From Mycobacterium kansasii ATCC 12478 (GTDB lineage Bacteria; Actinomycetota; Actinomycetes; Mycobacteriales; Mycobacteriaceae), in assembly GCF_000157895.3 (NCBI RefSeq), contig NC_022663.1, positions 4,092,001 through 4,156,000 of the forward strand: a stretch of DNA of 64,000 nucleotides, given 5' to 3'. The translations under genes and the position numbers were made by a program. The notes beneath the pieces are model-generated. The model saw only the letters and a list, made by a program, of their open reading frames with translations, did no database searches and was not told the origin of the DNA. Below are positions 43,978 through 53,504 of the stretch, one piece after another; the first letter of the stretch is position 1; each line of letters starts with the position of its first letter.

Positions 43978-44299
43978 GTATGTGTCTCCCGGTTGCGGGC
44001 GTCTGTCAGGTCGTGTGCTAAAGGTTTACCCGGGGCAGCGGACCCGAAACTGCTGAGCTCTCACGCCCCGATAGCCGCCCGCCGTGGTAATCGCTGTGGT
44101 CTACGCGCCTGCCGCGGGGGCATCGTCTCGGTGCTGGGTCGGGCTGGACGCGAGAGGCGGGGGTCAATCCCGACAACCGCAGCCGACGGGGATATTGCGC
44201 GAAGCGCGCTTGGTACCGCCGCACATCCATCGACCGGAGGGGTTGCTACCGGCCCTGTAGATCCCGAAGAAACGGATGCGCTCGAAGCCCCCAAAGCCC
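43978..44299. other. Intergenic stretch between SDR and DUF4396 unit
   Basis: 322 bp without a recognised gene. GCGC-GAA-GCGC makes a short dyad near 44197. The right part carries the 3' flank of the SDR gene and the left part should hold the promoter of the DUF4396-antiporter unit. Confidence 0.4.
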
Positions 44300-45307
44300 T
44301 CAGTGGCGAGCGGCGACGCCCGCGACGCCGGCCAGTACCGCGCCGGCCGCCACCGCCAGCGGTTTGGCGTTCTCGCGCAACCACCACTGGGCGCTGACAG
44401 CGTGCGAGCGACTGTCGAAATCTCCATGCGCACCAAAATCTTTGCCGTCCTCGCCGTCCACCGGCTGCCACAGATTGGCGTCTTGAGTGTTGGGTTGATC
44501 GGTCTGCTGCGACGCGTAGCCGTTGCGGGCCAGATAGCGGTCGAGCAGCGCGGGAAAAAGTCGCTGGCCCAACAGAGTCGCGGTGGTGCTGGCGCCCACC
44601 CAGTATTCCTTGTGTCGGGGGTGTTTCGCCGCATAGTAGACCGCGCGGGCCGCGACCTCCGGTTGGTAGATCGGTGGTACCGGTTGCGGCTGCCGCGGCA
44701 GCCGGGACAACACCCAGGAGAACTGTGGAGTGTTCAGCGCCGGCATCTGGACGACGGTCACCTGGACGTTGCTGTTGTCATGCAGCAACTCGGTGCGCAG
44801 CGACTCGGTGAATCCGTTGACCGCGTGTTTGGCCCCGCAGTAGACGGACTGCAGCGGAATCGAGCGGTGGCTCAGCGCCGACCCGACCTGAACGATCGCG
44901 CCCCGATCGCGGGGCCGCATGCGGCGCAACGCCGCCATGGTGCCCCAGACGAAGCCCAGATAAGTCACGTCCGTCGCGCGACGGTATTCGTCGGGAGTGA
45001 TCTCGTGGAACGGGGCGAACACCGAAGTGAACGCCACATTGACCCATACGTCGATCCCACCGAATCGGCTCTCCACCTGCTCGGCCGCGGCATCGACCTC
45101 GTCGAAGCTGGCGATGTCGGTCGGTATCGCCAGGGCCTGCCCGCCGGCCTGCTCCACCTCCGCCGCCGCCGCATCCAGCCCGGTTTGGCCGCGGGCCAGC
45201 AACCCTACTCGGGCACCGTGTTTGCCGAACTCGCGGGCGGCCGCGCGGCCGACTCCGGCGCTGGCTCCGGTGATGACCACCGTCGACGGGGACTTTGAGA
45301 GGGTCAT
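44300..45307 (-). CDS. Short-chain dehydrogenase with C-terminal membrane-like tail
   Basis: 335 residues from ATG at 45307 with AAAGGAGAATCCC. NAD(P) motif VVITGASAGVGRAAAREFG, NVAF in place of NNAG, and YCGAKHAVNGFTESL (Tyr-Lys) with SALSHR upstream. The region after 260 extends a normal SDR and ends in a hydrophobic helix, LAVAAGAVLAGVAGVAA, which may tether it to the membrane. The substrate is unknown; its length and tail match a group found in many mycobacteria. Confidence 0.85.
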   Translation of the reverse strand: MTLSKSPSTVVITGASAGVGRAAAREFGKHGARVGLLARGQTGLDAAAAEVEQAGGQALAIPTDIASFDEVDAAAEQVESRFGGIDVWVNVAFTSVFAPFHEITPDEYRRATDVTYLGFVWGTMAALRRMRPRDRGAIVQVGSALSHRSIPLQSVYCGAKHAVNGFTESLRTELLHDNSNVQVTVVQMPALNTPQFSWVLSRLPRQPQPVPPIYQPEVAARAVYYAAKHPRHKEYWVGASTTATLLGQRLFPALLDRYLARNGYASQQTDQPNTQDANLWQPVDGEDGKDFGAHGDFDSRSHAVSAQWWLRENAKPLAVAAGAVLAGVAGVAARH

Positions 45308-45601
45308 GGGATTCTCCTTTGCTGCTGCGTTTTGTGGGGCGAGTTGTCGGGACGAACGCGCAAGCTCGCCGGACACCGCGGACATGACCGTGTGGACAAC
45401 CGCCTGCGGTATCCATCGAGAGGCTCGCTTCTCATCACGCTCACCGGTTACCCCGTTGGGCAGGTGTTAAGTCGCGGACCTGATGCCTGCCACTCGACGA
45501 GGGCTCCGTACCGTCGGCCGGGTGCCGACTCGATGAAACCGGGCAACATCCGATCTACCGTGGTAAGCGGGCGTTGGATGGGTATTGGAGGGGCGCATAC
45601 G

Positions 45602-46024
45602 TTGACCGCAGACATGTACATCGCCGTAGTCGTCGTGGTGGTTGCCGCCCACTTCGCCTACATCGCCTACCTGGTGGTCGGCGGGTTTGTCGCGTTGCGA
45701 TGGCGTCGCACGATTGCCTGTCACGCGTTTGCGGTGGCGTGGTCGGTGGTGAGCTTCACCGGCCACCTGAACTGTCCGCTGACGGGACTCGAGCGATGGG
45801 GCAGGGCCCATGCCGGGATGGCGCCGCTGCCGCCGGACGGTTTCATCGCGCACTACATCACCGGAGTGGTGTATCCGTCCGGGTGGTCCGCTCCGGCCTC
45901 GATAGCCGTCTTCGCGCTCGTCGCCGTCTCGTGGATCCTGGTGTTCGGGTGGCAGGCGCGCCGCGGAACGGCCGATGCGAACAGTGAGCGGCAAGCTCAC
46001 GGCCCGTCCGAGATCACCGGGTAA
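45602..46024 (+). CDS. DUF2784 membrane protein
   Basis: 140 residues from TTG at 45602, with GGAGGGG about nine bases upstream; ATG at 45614 is the other choice. Four helices: VVVVVVAAHFAYIAYLVVGG, HAFAVAWSVVSFTGHLNCPL, and two more. HLNCPLTGLE and FIAHYITGVVYP are the family marks. Function unknown. Divergent from the SDR gene by about 290 bp. Confidence 0.75.
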   Translation: MTADMYIAVVVVVVAAHFAYIAYLVVGGFVALRWRRTIACHAFAVAWSVVSFTGHLNCPLTGLERWGRAHAGMAPLPPDGFIAHYITGVVYPSGWSAPASIAVFALVAVSWILVFGWQARRGTADANSERQAHGPSEITG

Positions 46025-46107
46025 CCGAAGGGAGATTCGGCAACGAACTCCGCGCGCACCGGTTGCACGGCAGCGAGCCGGGTAACCGCAAACTATGTCG
46101 GCCCCGG

Positions 46108-46275
46108 TTGACTGTGCCGTGCTGGGCAATTGTGTCGGCGGCTGTGTCACCGCTCGCCTTGCTGGTCAGCGCGGCGGTCGCCACCTCGAAGCGCAACCGC
46201 AGCTATGACCCGGTCAGTGAAACGCTGAGTATTCTCGCCGCCGGCGGCGGGGGCGCATGGATTATGACGGCTACA
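46108..46275 (+). pseudogene. DUF998-family membrane protein remnant
   Basis: SYDPVSETLSILAAGGGGAW follows a helix-like AAVSPLALLVSAAVATS; this is the usual start of DUF998 proteins (P-x-F-D-P-x-S-x-T-x-S-x-L-A). The frame then breaks after WIMTA, and no further helices follow. A gene of about 200 residues is reduced to about 55. Confidence 0.55.
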
Positions 46276-46618
46276 ACGCCTGGCACGGCACCCGCCTCGG
46301 ACTGAGCGAACGGTCCGTCGTGGTGGCCGAGATGGTGTGGCCACTCGTCGTGGTCGTTACCGCACGCCACCGCCGGAAATTTCGCGGTACTCCTAATAGA
46401 CTGTGCTCCAAGATAATTCGCCTCTCACGGAAGTCGAGACCGCCGCCTCATCGGGGACGCCGCTGCGGGCTGGTTTCGCCGTCGGGTTCAGCGGGTATAT
46501 CCGGGTGCGATCAGGGCCGCCGGCCCGGTCGCCCGGGATGCGGGTCGATGTCCCAAGCCGGCGCAGCCGCCCTGGCGCCGACACATAACACAGCTCGGCT
46601 AGGCGGGAGGAGTGGCCG
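46276..46618. other. Non-coding stretch before the PF10118 gene
   Basis: About 340 bp. The last bases hold the GGGAGGAG ribosome site of the next gene. Nothing else recognised; part may be decayed DUF998 coding DNA. Confidence 0.4.
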
Positions 46619-47554
46619 ATGACTGCTGTCGAGGAAAAGCGACACGACGGATACCCGACACATCGCCGCAAGGTTCGGTTCGACTGGTCGCGCACCCCGT
46701 TGCACTGGGTTCCCGGCGACCCGTTCAGCACACACATGCTCAACGAGCTGCACTTGTTGTTGCCGGCGGGCGAGCGGTGGTTCATCCGGGTCGTCGACGA
46801 GGCAGCGCCGTTGGTCGATGACCCCGAACTCGAAGCCGCGATCAAGCCGTTCATCCAGCAGGAGTCCTGGCACGCCTGGGCGCACCAGGTCGTTCTCGAC
46901 CACCTCGCCGAACAGGGCATCGACACCCAGCCCTACACCCAGCTGGAAAAGTGGCTGGCCAAGCTGGGTAACCAACGCAGCAACTGGCCCCAGCCGTTGC
47001 AACGGTGGTGGCTTTACCGACGGGTGGCCGACGTGGCGGCACTGGAACACTTCACCGCGGTGCTCGGCCAGTGGGTGATCCAAAACCGGGGTCTCGACTA
47101 TGCCGGCACCGACCCGGTCATGCTGGATCTGCTCCGCTGGCATGGGGCCGAGGAAATCGAGCACCGCTCGTTGGTGTTCGACGTCTACCAGAACATCTGC
47201 GGGAACTACGTGATCAGAGCGTTCTCGATGTTGATGACGGCGCCGCTGTTCGTGTCGTGGTGGATTGCCGGAGCGCGTTATCTGATGGCCAACGACCCGA
47301 CCATAGACGCGAAGTGGCGCTGGCGGGACTGGCTGCGCGCGGCGCGCCAGTACAAGTTGCCAGGTCCGTGGCGGATCCTTGTGACGGTGCCGCTCCGCTA
47401 CCTGCGGCCCAGCCATCACCCGAGTACCGAGGCGTCGACGCAGATGGCGATGGACTACCTCGAACATTCGCCCGCAGCGACCGCTGCCCGGGAGAAAGCC
47501 GCTCGGGCACAACCAGATCCGGACGACGACCACTCACCCGGGGGAGAGCGGTAA
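46619..47554 (+). CDS. PF10118-type predicted metal-dependent hydrolase
   Basis: 311 residues with GGCGGGAGGAG before the ATG. His/Glu-rich helical core: QQESWHAWAHQVVLDHL near residue 82, DVAALEHFTAVLG near 142, and WHGAEEIEHRSLVFDVYQN near 180, which look like a di-metal ferritin-type helical site (E-x2-H pairs). A helix at about 205 (MLMTAPLFVSWWIAGA) could bind the membrane. The family is called metal-dependent hydrolase without biochemical proof. Confidence 0.82.
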   Translation: MTAVEEKRHDGYPTHRRKVRFDWSRTPLHWVPGDPFSTHMLNELHLLLPAGERWFIRVVDEAAPLVDDPELEAAIKPFIQQESWHAWAHQVVLDHLAEQGIDTQPYTQLEKWLAKLGNQRSNWPQPLQRWWLYRRVADVAALEHFTAVLGQWVIQNRGLDYAGTDPVMLDLLRWHGAEEIEHRSLVFDVYQNICGNYVIRAFSMLMTAPLFVSWWIAGARYLMANDPTIDAKWRWRDWLRAARQYKLPGPWRILVTVPLRYLRPSHHPSTEASTQMAMDYLEHSPAATAAREKAARAQPDPDDDHSPGGER

Positions 47555-47595
47555 GGTAAGCCGACCCGCCACCCGGCAGGATGGGAGATTGCAGA

Positions 47596-47835
47596 GTGGC
47601 AACCTTGCGGCGCTACGTCGTCATCCAGCTGATGATGTTCGTGTTCGGCATTGTCGGGCCGATTTTTCTGGTCATGTTCTTCTTGTCGCAGCCGGATCCG
47701 ACCATGAGGTGGGCGTACTGGATCGGGCTCTTCGTCACCTACGCCGACGTGATGATCGCGCTCGCCCTCACCGCCGCCGGCGAGGACAAGCCAGGTAAGC
47801 GGCTGACAGCCGGGGGCGGTAGGCGGCGGCACTGA
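47596..47835 (+). CDS. Small two-helix membrane protein
   Basis: 79 residues from GTG at 47596, with GGGAGATT upstream. VIQLMMFVFGIVGPIFLVMFFL and YWIGLFVTYADVMIALALTA are membrane helices; the C-terminus is basic. Not recognised. It follows the PF10118 gene by 41 bp and precedes the P450 by 55 bp, so it may share their message. Confidence 0.6.
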   Translation: MATLRRYVVIQLMMFVFGIVGPIFLVMFFLSQPDPTMRWAYWIGLFVTYADVMIALALTAAGEDKPGKRLTAGGGRRRH

Positions 47836-47890
47836 ACCGGGCGTTCCTCAGGACGTTGACCCCAGGCCCGGTTGCGCCGAACATCGGATT

Positions 47891-49288
47891 ATGTCGATCG
47901 GCAAGACCGCGCCCGCGACGCTGCCGCGCGGACCCCGGCTGCCCAGGTGGGTGCAGGCCTTGTTGATGTTGACCCACGGGTCGCATTTCGTGGCCGCGTG
48001 TCACCGCCGCTACGGCGGCGTCTTCACCCTGCGGGTGGCCGGGGTGGGGACGATCGTCTATCTGGCTGACCCGGCCGACATCAAGACGGTGTTCGCCGGG
48101 GATCCGAGCGTCTTTCACGCCGGCGAAGCGAATTCGATATTGCGCGGACTGCTCGGCGACGGGTCGCTGCTGGTGATCGACGACGACATGCACCGGGATC
48201 GCCGCCGCATGATGCTGCCGCCATTTCACCGCGACGCGGTCACGCGGCAGGCCCGGCTGATGGCCGAGATCGCAGCGGAGAATATTGCCACCTGGCCGGT
48301 GGGACGCGATTTCGCGGTGGCGCCCAAGATGTCCGAGATCACCCTCGAGGTGATCCTGCGGACCGTGGTCGGTGCCAGCGACCCGGCCCGGCTGGCTGCG
48401 CTGCGCGACGTCATGCCCCGGCTACTCAGCGTGGGTCCGTGGGACTCGCTGGCGCTGGTCAAGCCCGACCTGCTGCGCCATCGCTGGTGGCGGCGGCTGC
48501 GTCGCCGCATCGTAGAAGCGGACCAGCTGCTTTACGCCGAGATCGCCGATCGACGCACTGACCCCGACCTCGCGACACGCACCGACGCCCTGGCGATGCT
48601 GGTCCGCGCCGCAGACGACGACACGGGTCCGCTGACCGACGTCGAGCTTCGCGACCAGTTGATGACGTTGCTGGTGGCCGGCCACGACACCACGGCGACC
48701 GCGTTGTCGTGGGTGCTGGAGCGGCTGACGCGCCACCCGGCCGTCCTCGCCAAGGCGGTTTGCGCCGCCGATGCCAGCGCGGCGGGTGACCCGGCCGGCG
48801 ACGAGTATCTGGATGCTCTGGCAAAGGAGACGCTGCGGATCCGCTCGGTGGTGTTCGATGTGGGCCGGGTTCTGACCAGGGCGGTGGACCTGGCCGGTTA
48901 TCGGCTGCCCGCGGGAACCATGGTTGCTCCGGGGATTGGTCTGGTACATGGCAGCGCCACGCTGTACCCCGAACCTGACCGGTTCGATCCGGATCGCATG
49001 CTCGGCGCGACATTGAGTCCGGTCACTTGGTTCCCCTTCGGCGGCGGCAACCGGCGTTGTCTGGGCGCGACCTTCGCCCTGGTCGAGATGCGGGTGATCC
49101 TGCGGGAGATCTTGCGGCGGGTCGAGTTGACGACCACCACCGCATCCGGTGAACGGCAGAAGCTCAAGCACGTCATCGTGGTGCCGCATCGCGGCGCGCG
49201 CATCCGCGTCCGGGCGATCAATGACGTGTCGCCGGCACCGCGGGCCGCGGCCCTGCCGGCGACTCGCGGCGCCAGCGGCGTGAGCTGA
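47891..49288 (+). CDS. Cytochrome P450 (CYP135-like)
   Basis: 465 residues. Heme-binding loop FPFGGGNRRCLG with Cys390; I-helix LLVAGHDTTATALSW; ExxR in LAKETLRIRS. The N-terminus LPRGPRLPRWVQAL is the Pro-rich hinge seen in CYP135 and membrane-type P450s. Closest memory match is Rv0568 (CYP135B1), which follows Rv0566c-Rv0567 in M. tuberculosis. The substrate is unknown. No ferredoxin gene is adjacent. Confidence 0.92.
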   Translation: MSIGKTAPATLPRGPRLPRWVQALLMLTHGSHFVAACHRRYGGVFTLRVAGVGTIVYLADPADIKTVFAGDPSVFHAGEANSILRGLLGDGSLLVIDDDMHRDRRRMMLPPFHRDAVTRQARLMAEIAAENIATWPVGRDFAVAPKMSEITLEVILRTVVGASDPARLAALRDVMPRLLSVGPWDSLALVKPDLLRHRWWRRLRRRIVEADQLLYAEIADRRTDPDLATRTDALAMLVRAADDDTGPLTDVELRDQLMTLLVAGHDTTATALSWVLERLTRHPAVLAKAVCAADASAAGDPAGDEYLDALAKETLRIRSVVFDVGRVLTRAVDLAGYRLPAGTMVAPGIGLVHGSATLYPEPDRFDPDRMLGATLSPVTWFPFGGGNRRCLGATFALVEMRVILREILRRVELTTTTASGERQKLKHVIVVPHRGARIRVRAINDVSPAPRAAALPATRGASGVS

Positions 49289-49658
49289 ATCCCTTGCTGG
49301 TGCAGATCCGCCGAGGGGAGGTTTGACGGCTGCCGGCGGCGGATTCCAAGTCCTTGGTTGGCCCAGGTTTCCAGAGGCCGGTAGGGCGCGCAGTCCTGCG
49401 TTGCGCCCGTCGTGGTGGTGTTGGGCGGCCGAGCGGGTGTCGGGCGTCGATGGCGTCTTGGCCGGGACTGCCATCCAGGCAAGGGCTTTCGGATTCGGGG
49501 TTGCACATGCGCCACCCCAGCAACGCAACGGATTTGCCGCTTATCGCCGGGCACTTTCAGTGAGTCAACGCCACGCCCAACCCCCGGTGACTCAAGTGAC
49601 TCAAGTGACCAGGAGTACCCGCGCGCGACACCCAACCGGGGCTACACCAGCAGCGGCG
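49289..49658. other. Intergenic region between convergent P450 and monooxygenase genes
   Basis: 370 bp, no clear gene in any frame. It holds the tandem TGACTCAA-type repeat listed separately at 49587-49610, and presumably terminators of both genes. Confidence 0.5.
49587..49610 (+). repeat. Tandem 9-bp repeat GTGACTCAA
   Basis: GTGACTCAA GTGACTCAA GTGACC: two full units and part of a third, near the end of the monooxygenase gene. May be a protein-binding array or slippage product. Confidence 0.55.
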
Positions 49659-50825
49659 CTAGATGCCATAGTCAGGCAATTCGAAGTCGTCGCGCACGCT
49701 GCCCGCGAAAAACGTTGCCAGCGGCCCGAAGTTCATCGTGCGCATCGCCATATTGCGGAACCACAGACCGAGTCGGGTCCGGGTTGCGAAGTACCCGATG
49801 AACTTGGTCGCTCCGGCTTGCTTGCTTTCGACAAAAGGACGCAGCCGCGCCTCGTAGGCTTCGAAGGCTCGGCGATGGTCGCCCCCGGCGCGCTCGAGTT
49901 CCCCGGCCAGCACGTACGCCTCGGTCATCGCCAAGCCGGTGCCCTCGCCGCCGAGCAGGGAGATGCATCCGGCCGCATCACCGATCAGCAGCACCCGATC
50001 GCGAGACCAGCTGTCCATCCGGATCTGACTCACAACGTCGAAGTAGAGGTCGTCGACATCGTCGAGCGTGGCCAGGATCTCTCGGCATTCCCAGCCGGCG
50101 CCGCCGAACTCGTTGCGCAGCTGGTCTTTTGGCGTGACACCGACGCTGTCGTGCTCGGCGCGGAAGATGAACAAGAACATCGTGCGGCCGCCGCGCAGCG
50201 CGAAACGGCCCACCTGTCTGCCGGGAATGTTGTAGGTGACGTAGCTCAGTTCGTCGCGTGGCCGGTAGCCGTCCACCACCCAGGCTGCGACCTTGCAGCC
50301 GAGGTAATGCTCGTAGTTGCGCTCCGGACCGAAGACCAGTCCGCGTACCTTGGAATGCAGTCCGTCGGCACCAATGACCAGGTCGAAATCCATTGGGGGG
50401 CTTGTGCAGAAGGCCAGGCGGACACCGTCCTCGTGCTGATCGATGGCGGTGATGCTGTCATCGAATATCGTTTCGACCTCGCCGTCGATCGTGGCGTAGA
50501 TTGCGGCGGCCAGATCGCCGCGCGGCAGGCTGGTGAAATCGTCACCGAGAATGCGGCGAAAGACGTCGACATCCACGTCGGCTTTGATCTTGCCGTTGGG
50601 GCCGACCGAGCGCAGGCGCTCGATCTGGTATCCGGCAGTACGGATCGGGCCTTCGATGTCCATGCGTTTGGCCACCTGATAGCCGACGCCCCAGAAGTCG
50701 ATCACGTAGCCGCCGGTGCGGAATTTTGGAGCCTGTTCGACCAGCGTCGGGGTATGGCCGGTGCGACGCAGCCAATACGCGAGCGCCGCTCCCGCCACCC
50801 CGGCGCCGCTGATCGCTACTTGCAT
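49659..50825 (-). CDS. FAD-dependent monooxygenase (group A, TetX/PHBH-like)
   Basis: 388 residues from ATG at 50825. FAD motif QVAISGAGVAGAALAYWLR; VIGADGLHSKVRG (DG motif) near residue 160; and RVLLIGDAAGCISLLGGEG (GD motif) near 285. Members hydroxylate aromatic or polyketide substrates with NAD(P)H. A perfect 18-bp palindrome lies eight bases upstream of the ATG, suggesting induction by a small molecule through a TetR/MarR-type repressor encoded elsewhere. Confidence 0.88.
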   Translation of the reverse strand: MQVAISGAGVAGAALAYWLRRTGHTPTLVEQAPKFRTGGYVIDFWGVGYQVAKRMDIEGPIRTAGYQIERLRSVGPNGKIKADVDVDVFRRILGDDFTSLPRGDLAAAIYATIDGEVETIFDDSITAIDQHEDGVRLAFCTSPPMDFDLVIGADGLHSKVRGLVFGPERNYEHYLGCKVAAWVVDGYRPRDELSYVTYNIPGRQVGRFALRGGRTMFLFIFRAEHDSVGVTPKDQLRNEFGGAGWECREILATLDDVDDLYFDVVSQIRMDSWSRDRVLLIGDAAGCISLLGGEGTGLAMTEAYVLAGELERAGGDHRRAFEAYEARLRPFVESKQAGATKFIGYFATRTRLGLWFRNMAMRTMNFGPLATFFAGSVRDDFELPDYGI

Positions 50826-50832
50826 ACTGCAA

Positions 50833-50850
50833 TTGTGCCCTATGGCACAA
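50833..50850. promoter_or_regulatory. 18-bp palindromic operator before the FAD monooxygenase
   Basis: TTGTGCC - CTAT - GGCACAA, 7-bp perfect arms, overlapping the translation-start region of the minus-strand gene. Typical in size for a TetR- or MarR-family site. No such regulator is adjacent. Confidence 0.6.
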
Positions 50851-51109
50851 CTGAGTCCAAGGCCGTGCCTGCCGGCGCCCAATCCGATCCGACGCTTCCT
50901 GATCGGGATTCCGGCCGGGCTGGCAACCTGCTGCCGGCTGCCGCTGACGAGCTGCTGAGCTGTCGCGGCCTTACGGTCTGGACGCCATGGGTCTGAAGCC
51001 CGCTTGCCGTCACTTGGCTAAGTCGCCGTCGGCAAACAACCTGCCGGTTCTTCGAGAAGGGCGCCAGGAGCAAGCGCGGCCAGGGCGCGGGTCCGTTAAT
51101 GTTCGAAAC

Positions 51110-52180
51110 GTGACGGCGCCGACGCGGGCGAAGCTGGCCGATGGCCGTGACATCCTGTTCTTCGCGTTGCCCGGTCACCTTCCGCGACCAGTTGCCGATC
51201 GTCGGCCGCTGCCGCCGCGCGGCAAGCAACATTCGGAGTTGCGGTTCGACCGGTCTACCGGTCAGTGGGTGATCATCGCGGCGTTGCGTCAAGACCGTAC
51301 CTACAAGCCGCCGCCCGATCAGTGCCCGCTGTGTCCGGGTCCGACGGGGTTGACCAGCGAGGTGCCCGCGCGCGACTACGACGTCGTCGTCTTCGAGAAC
51401 CGGTTCCCGAGCCTGTCCGGCGCCGGCGGACTCTCACCGGTCGGCGACGGCTTCGCCTCGGCGCCGGGCCACGGCCGTTGTGAGGTGATCTGCTTCTCCG
51501 GCAACCACACCGGGTCGTTCGCCGCCCTGGAAGCGCCGCATGCCCGCCTCGTCGTCGAGGCGTGGCGGCATCGTACCGCCGAGCTGTTGAGTCAGCCGGG
51601 CATCGAGCAGGTGTTCTGCTTCGAGAATCGCGGCGAGGAGATCGGTGTGACGCTGACCCATCCGCATGGTCAGATCTACGGCTACCCTTACCTGACCCCG
51701 CGGACGGCGACCATGCTACATCAGGCACGCGAGCATCGAATACGCCACGGAAACAACCTGTTCCAAGACCTGCTGGCCCATGAGGTGGCCGACGGCAGTC
51801 GTATCATCGCGCGCAGTGACCTGTTCACCGCGTTCGTGCCGTTCGCCGCGCGCTGGCCCGTCGAGGTGCACATCTACCCGAACCGGTTCGTGCCCAACCT
51901 CATCGAACTCGACTCCGCCGAGTTGGACGGATTCACACAGCTCTATCTCGACGTGCTGCGCCGCTTCGACAGCATGTATTCCGGCCCGCTGCCGTATATT
52001 TCGGCGCTGCACCAATACACCGACGCGCAACCGGAAGGCTACTTTCACGTCGAGCTCATGTCGATTCGCCGCAGCGCCACCGCGTTGAAATACCTGGCGG
52101 GCTCCGAGTCGGCGATGGATGCGTTCATCAGCGACGTGACGCCGGAAAGCGTCGCCGAGCGGCTGCGAGACCTTGCGTGA
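51110..52180 (+). CDS. galT: Galactose-1-phosphate uridylyltransferase
   Basis: 356 residues from GTG at 51110; no ribosome site precedes this GTG, so it may be leaderless or begin elsewhere. Swaps UMP between UDP-glucose and galactose-1-phosphate. The active-site HIT-like motif is LTHPHGQIYGYPY with the nucleophilic His; CPLCPG near residue 70 is the zinc-site Cys pair; and FHVELMSIRR near 320 fits the second domain. The stop overlaps galK by four bases. Confidence 0.94.
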   Translation: MTAPTRAKLADGRDILFFALPGHLPRPVADRRPLPPRGKQHSELRFDRSTGQWVIIAALRQDRTYKPPPDQCPLCPGPTGLTSEVPARDYDVVVFENRFPSLSGAGGLSPVGDGFASAPGHGRCEVICFSGNHTGSFAALEAPHARLVVEAWRHRTAELLSQPGIEQVFCFENRGEEIGVTLTHPHGQIYGYPYLTPRTATMLHQAREHRIRHGNNLFQDLLAHEVADGSRIIARSDLFTAFVPFAARWPVEVHIYPNRFVPNLIELDSAELDGFTQLYLDVLRRFDSMYSGPLPYISALHQYTDAQPEGYFHVELMSIRRSATALKYLAGSESAMDAFISDVTPESVAERLRDLA

Positions 52181-53259
52181 CGGTCCGCTACGCCGCGCCG
52201 GGGCGGATCAACCTGATCGGCGAGCACACCGACTACAACCTCGGCTGGGCGTTGCCGATCGCGCTGCCGCAGCGCACGGTGGTGAGGTTCGCGCCCGGCG
52301 GCGGCGACGCGATCACGGTGAGTAGCGACCGCATGGCTGCCGCGGAGCGCATACCGCTGGACACCGCCCCCGGTGGGGTGACCGGCTGGGCCGGTTATGT
52401 GGCCGGGGTGATCTGGGCGCTGCGCGGCGCCGGCCATCCGGTGCCCGGGGGAGCGATGTCGATCGCCAGCGACGTCGAGATCGGGTCCGGGCTCTCGTCC
52501 TCGGCGGCGTTGGAATGCGCTGTCCTGGGCGCGATCACATCCGCGGCCGGCGTCCGCATCGACCGCATCGAGCAGGCTCGGCTCGCGCAGCGCGCCGAAA
52601 ACGACTACGTCGGCGCGCCAACGGGTTTACTCGACCAATTGGCCGCGCTGTTCGGGGAGCCGTCGACGGCGCTGCTGATCGACTTCCGCGACCTCGCCAT
52701 CCGGCCGGTGCCGTTCGACCCCGAAGCTTCTGGGATCACGCTGTTGCTGATCGACTCCCGCGCCCCGCATCGTCACGCCACCGGTGAATACGCGCAGCGC
52801 CGCGCGTCATGTGAGCGGGCAGCCGCGGTTCTACAGGTCTCGTCATTACGCGACGTCGACGACCTCTCGGCGCTGGCCGCGATCGGTGACCCGCTCGACG
52901 CCCGGCGTGCCCGCCATGTGCTCACCGAGAACCAGCGCGTGCTGGATTTTACTGCTGCGCTGGCTGTTTCGGATTTTGCCGAGGCGGGCCGGCTGCTCAC
53001 CGCTTCGCACGCGTCCATGCGCGACGACTTCGACATCACCACCGAACACCTCGACTTGATCGCCGACACCGCGGTGCGCAGCGGTGCGCTGGGTGCCCGG
53101 ATGACCGGCGGCGGGTTCGGCGGCTGCGTGATCGCCCTGGTGCCGGATGGCCGGGTGGGTGACGTCGAGCAGGCGGTGCGACGGATGGTGCGCGACGCCG
53201 GCTACGAACAGCCGCTGGTCAGCCGGACCCATGCCGCTGCGGGCGCAGGTCCGGGTTGA
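52177..53259 (+). CDS. galK: Galactokinase
   Basis: 360 residues from GTG overlapping galT. GHMP kinase that phosphorylates galactose. Motif 1: APGRINLIGEHTDYNLGWAL near the start; motif 2: EIGSGLSSSAALECAVLGA near 110; motif 3: GARMTGGGFGGCVIALV near 310. With galT it forms a coupled Leloir operon; galE is not in the window. Confidence 0.95.
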   Translation: MTVRYAAPGRINLIGEHTDYNLGWALPIALPQRTVVRFAPGGGDAITVSSDRMAAAERIPLDTAPGGVTGWAGYVAGVIWALRGAGHPVPGGAMSIASDVEIGSGLSSSAALECAVLGAITSAAGVRIDRIEQARLAQRAENDYVGAPTGLLDQLAALFGEPSTALLIDFRDLAIRPVPFDPEASGITLLLIDSRAPHRHATGEYAQRRASCERAAAVLQVSSLRDVDDLSALAAIGDPLDARRARHVLTENQRVLDFTAALAVSDFAEAGRLLTASHASMRDDFDITTEHLDLIADTAVRSGALGARMTGGGFGGCVIALVPDGRVGDVEQAVRRMVRDAGYEQPLVSRTHAAAGAGPG

Positions 53260-53284
53260 GACCGTTGCGGGCGCACGCCAATAG

Positions 53285-53476
53285 TTGGCAACGGCAAACG
53301 TCTTGGCGTGTGCTCGGCTTGTCGCCGACGCCGACGCCATCGCAGCAAAGGCGGCGGCGGAAGGCGGTCAGGTGATCGCTGCACCGTTCGATATTCCGAC
53401 GGTGGGATGCTCGGCCGTCTTGTCGGACCCGCAGGGAGCCGTATTCGGTGTGCTGAAGCCCTCGTCGCAGCAGTAG
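53285..53476 (+). pseudogene. C-terminal fragment of a VOC/glyoxalase-family protein
   Basis: DADAIAAKAAAEGGQVIAAP then FDIPTVGCSAVLSDPQGAVF gives the last half of a VOC module, ending naturally at TAG. Such proteins (Rv0577-like) are 250 residues or more, so the rest is missing and only 63 codons remain open. It lies right after galK. A truncated remnant of a deletion is most likely. Confidence 0.65.
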
Positions 53477-53504
53477 GCCCGTCCGACGGCCACGTAGTCG
53501 ACGG

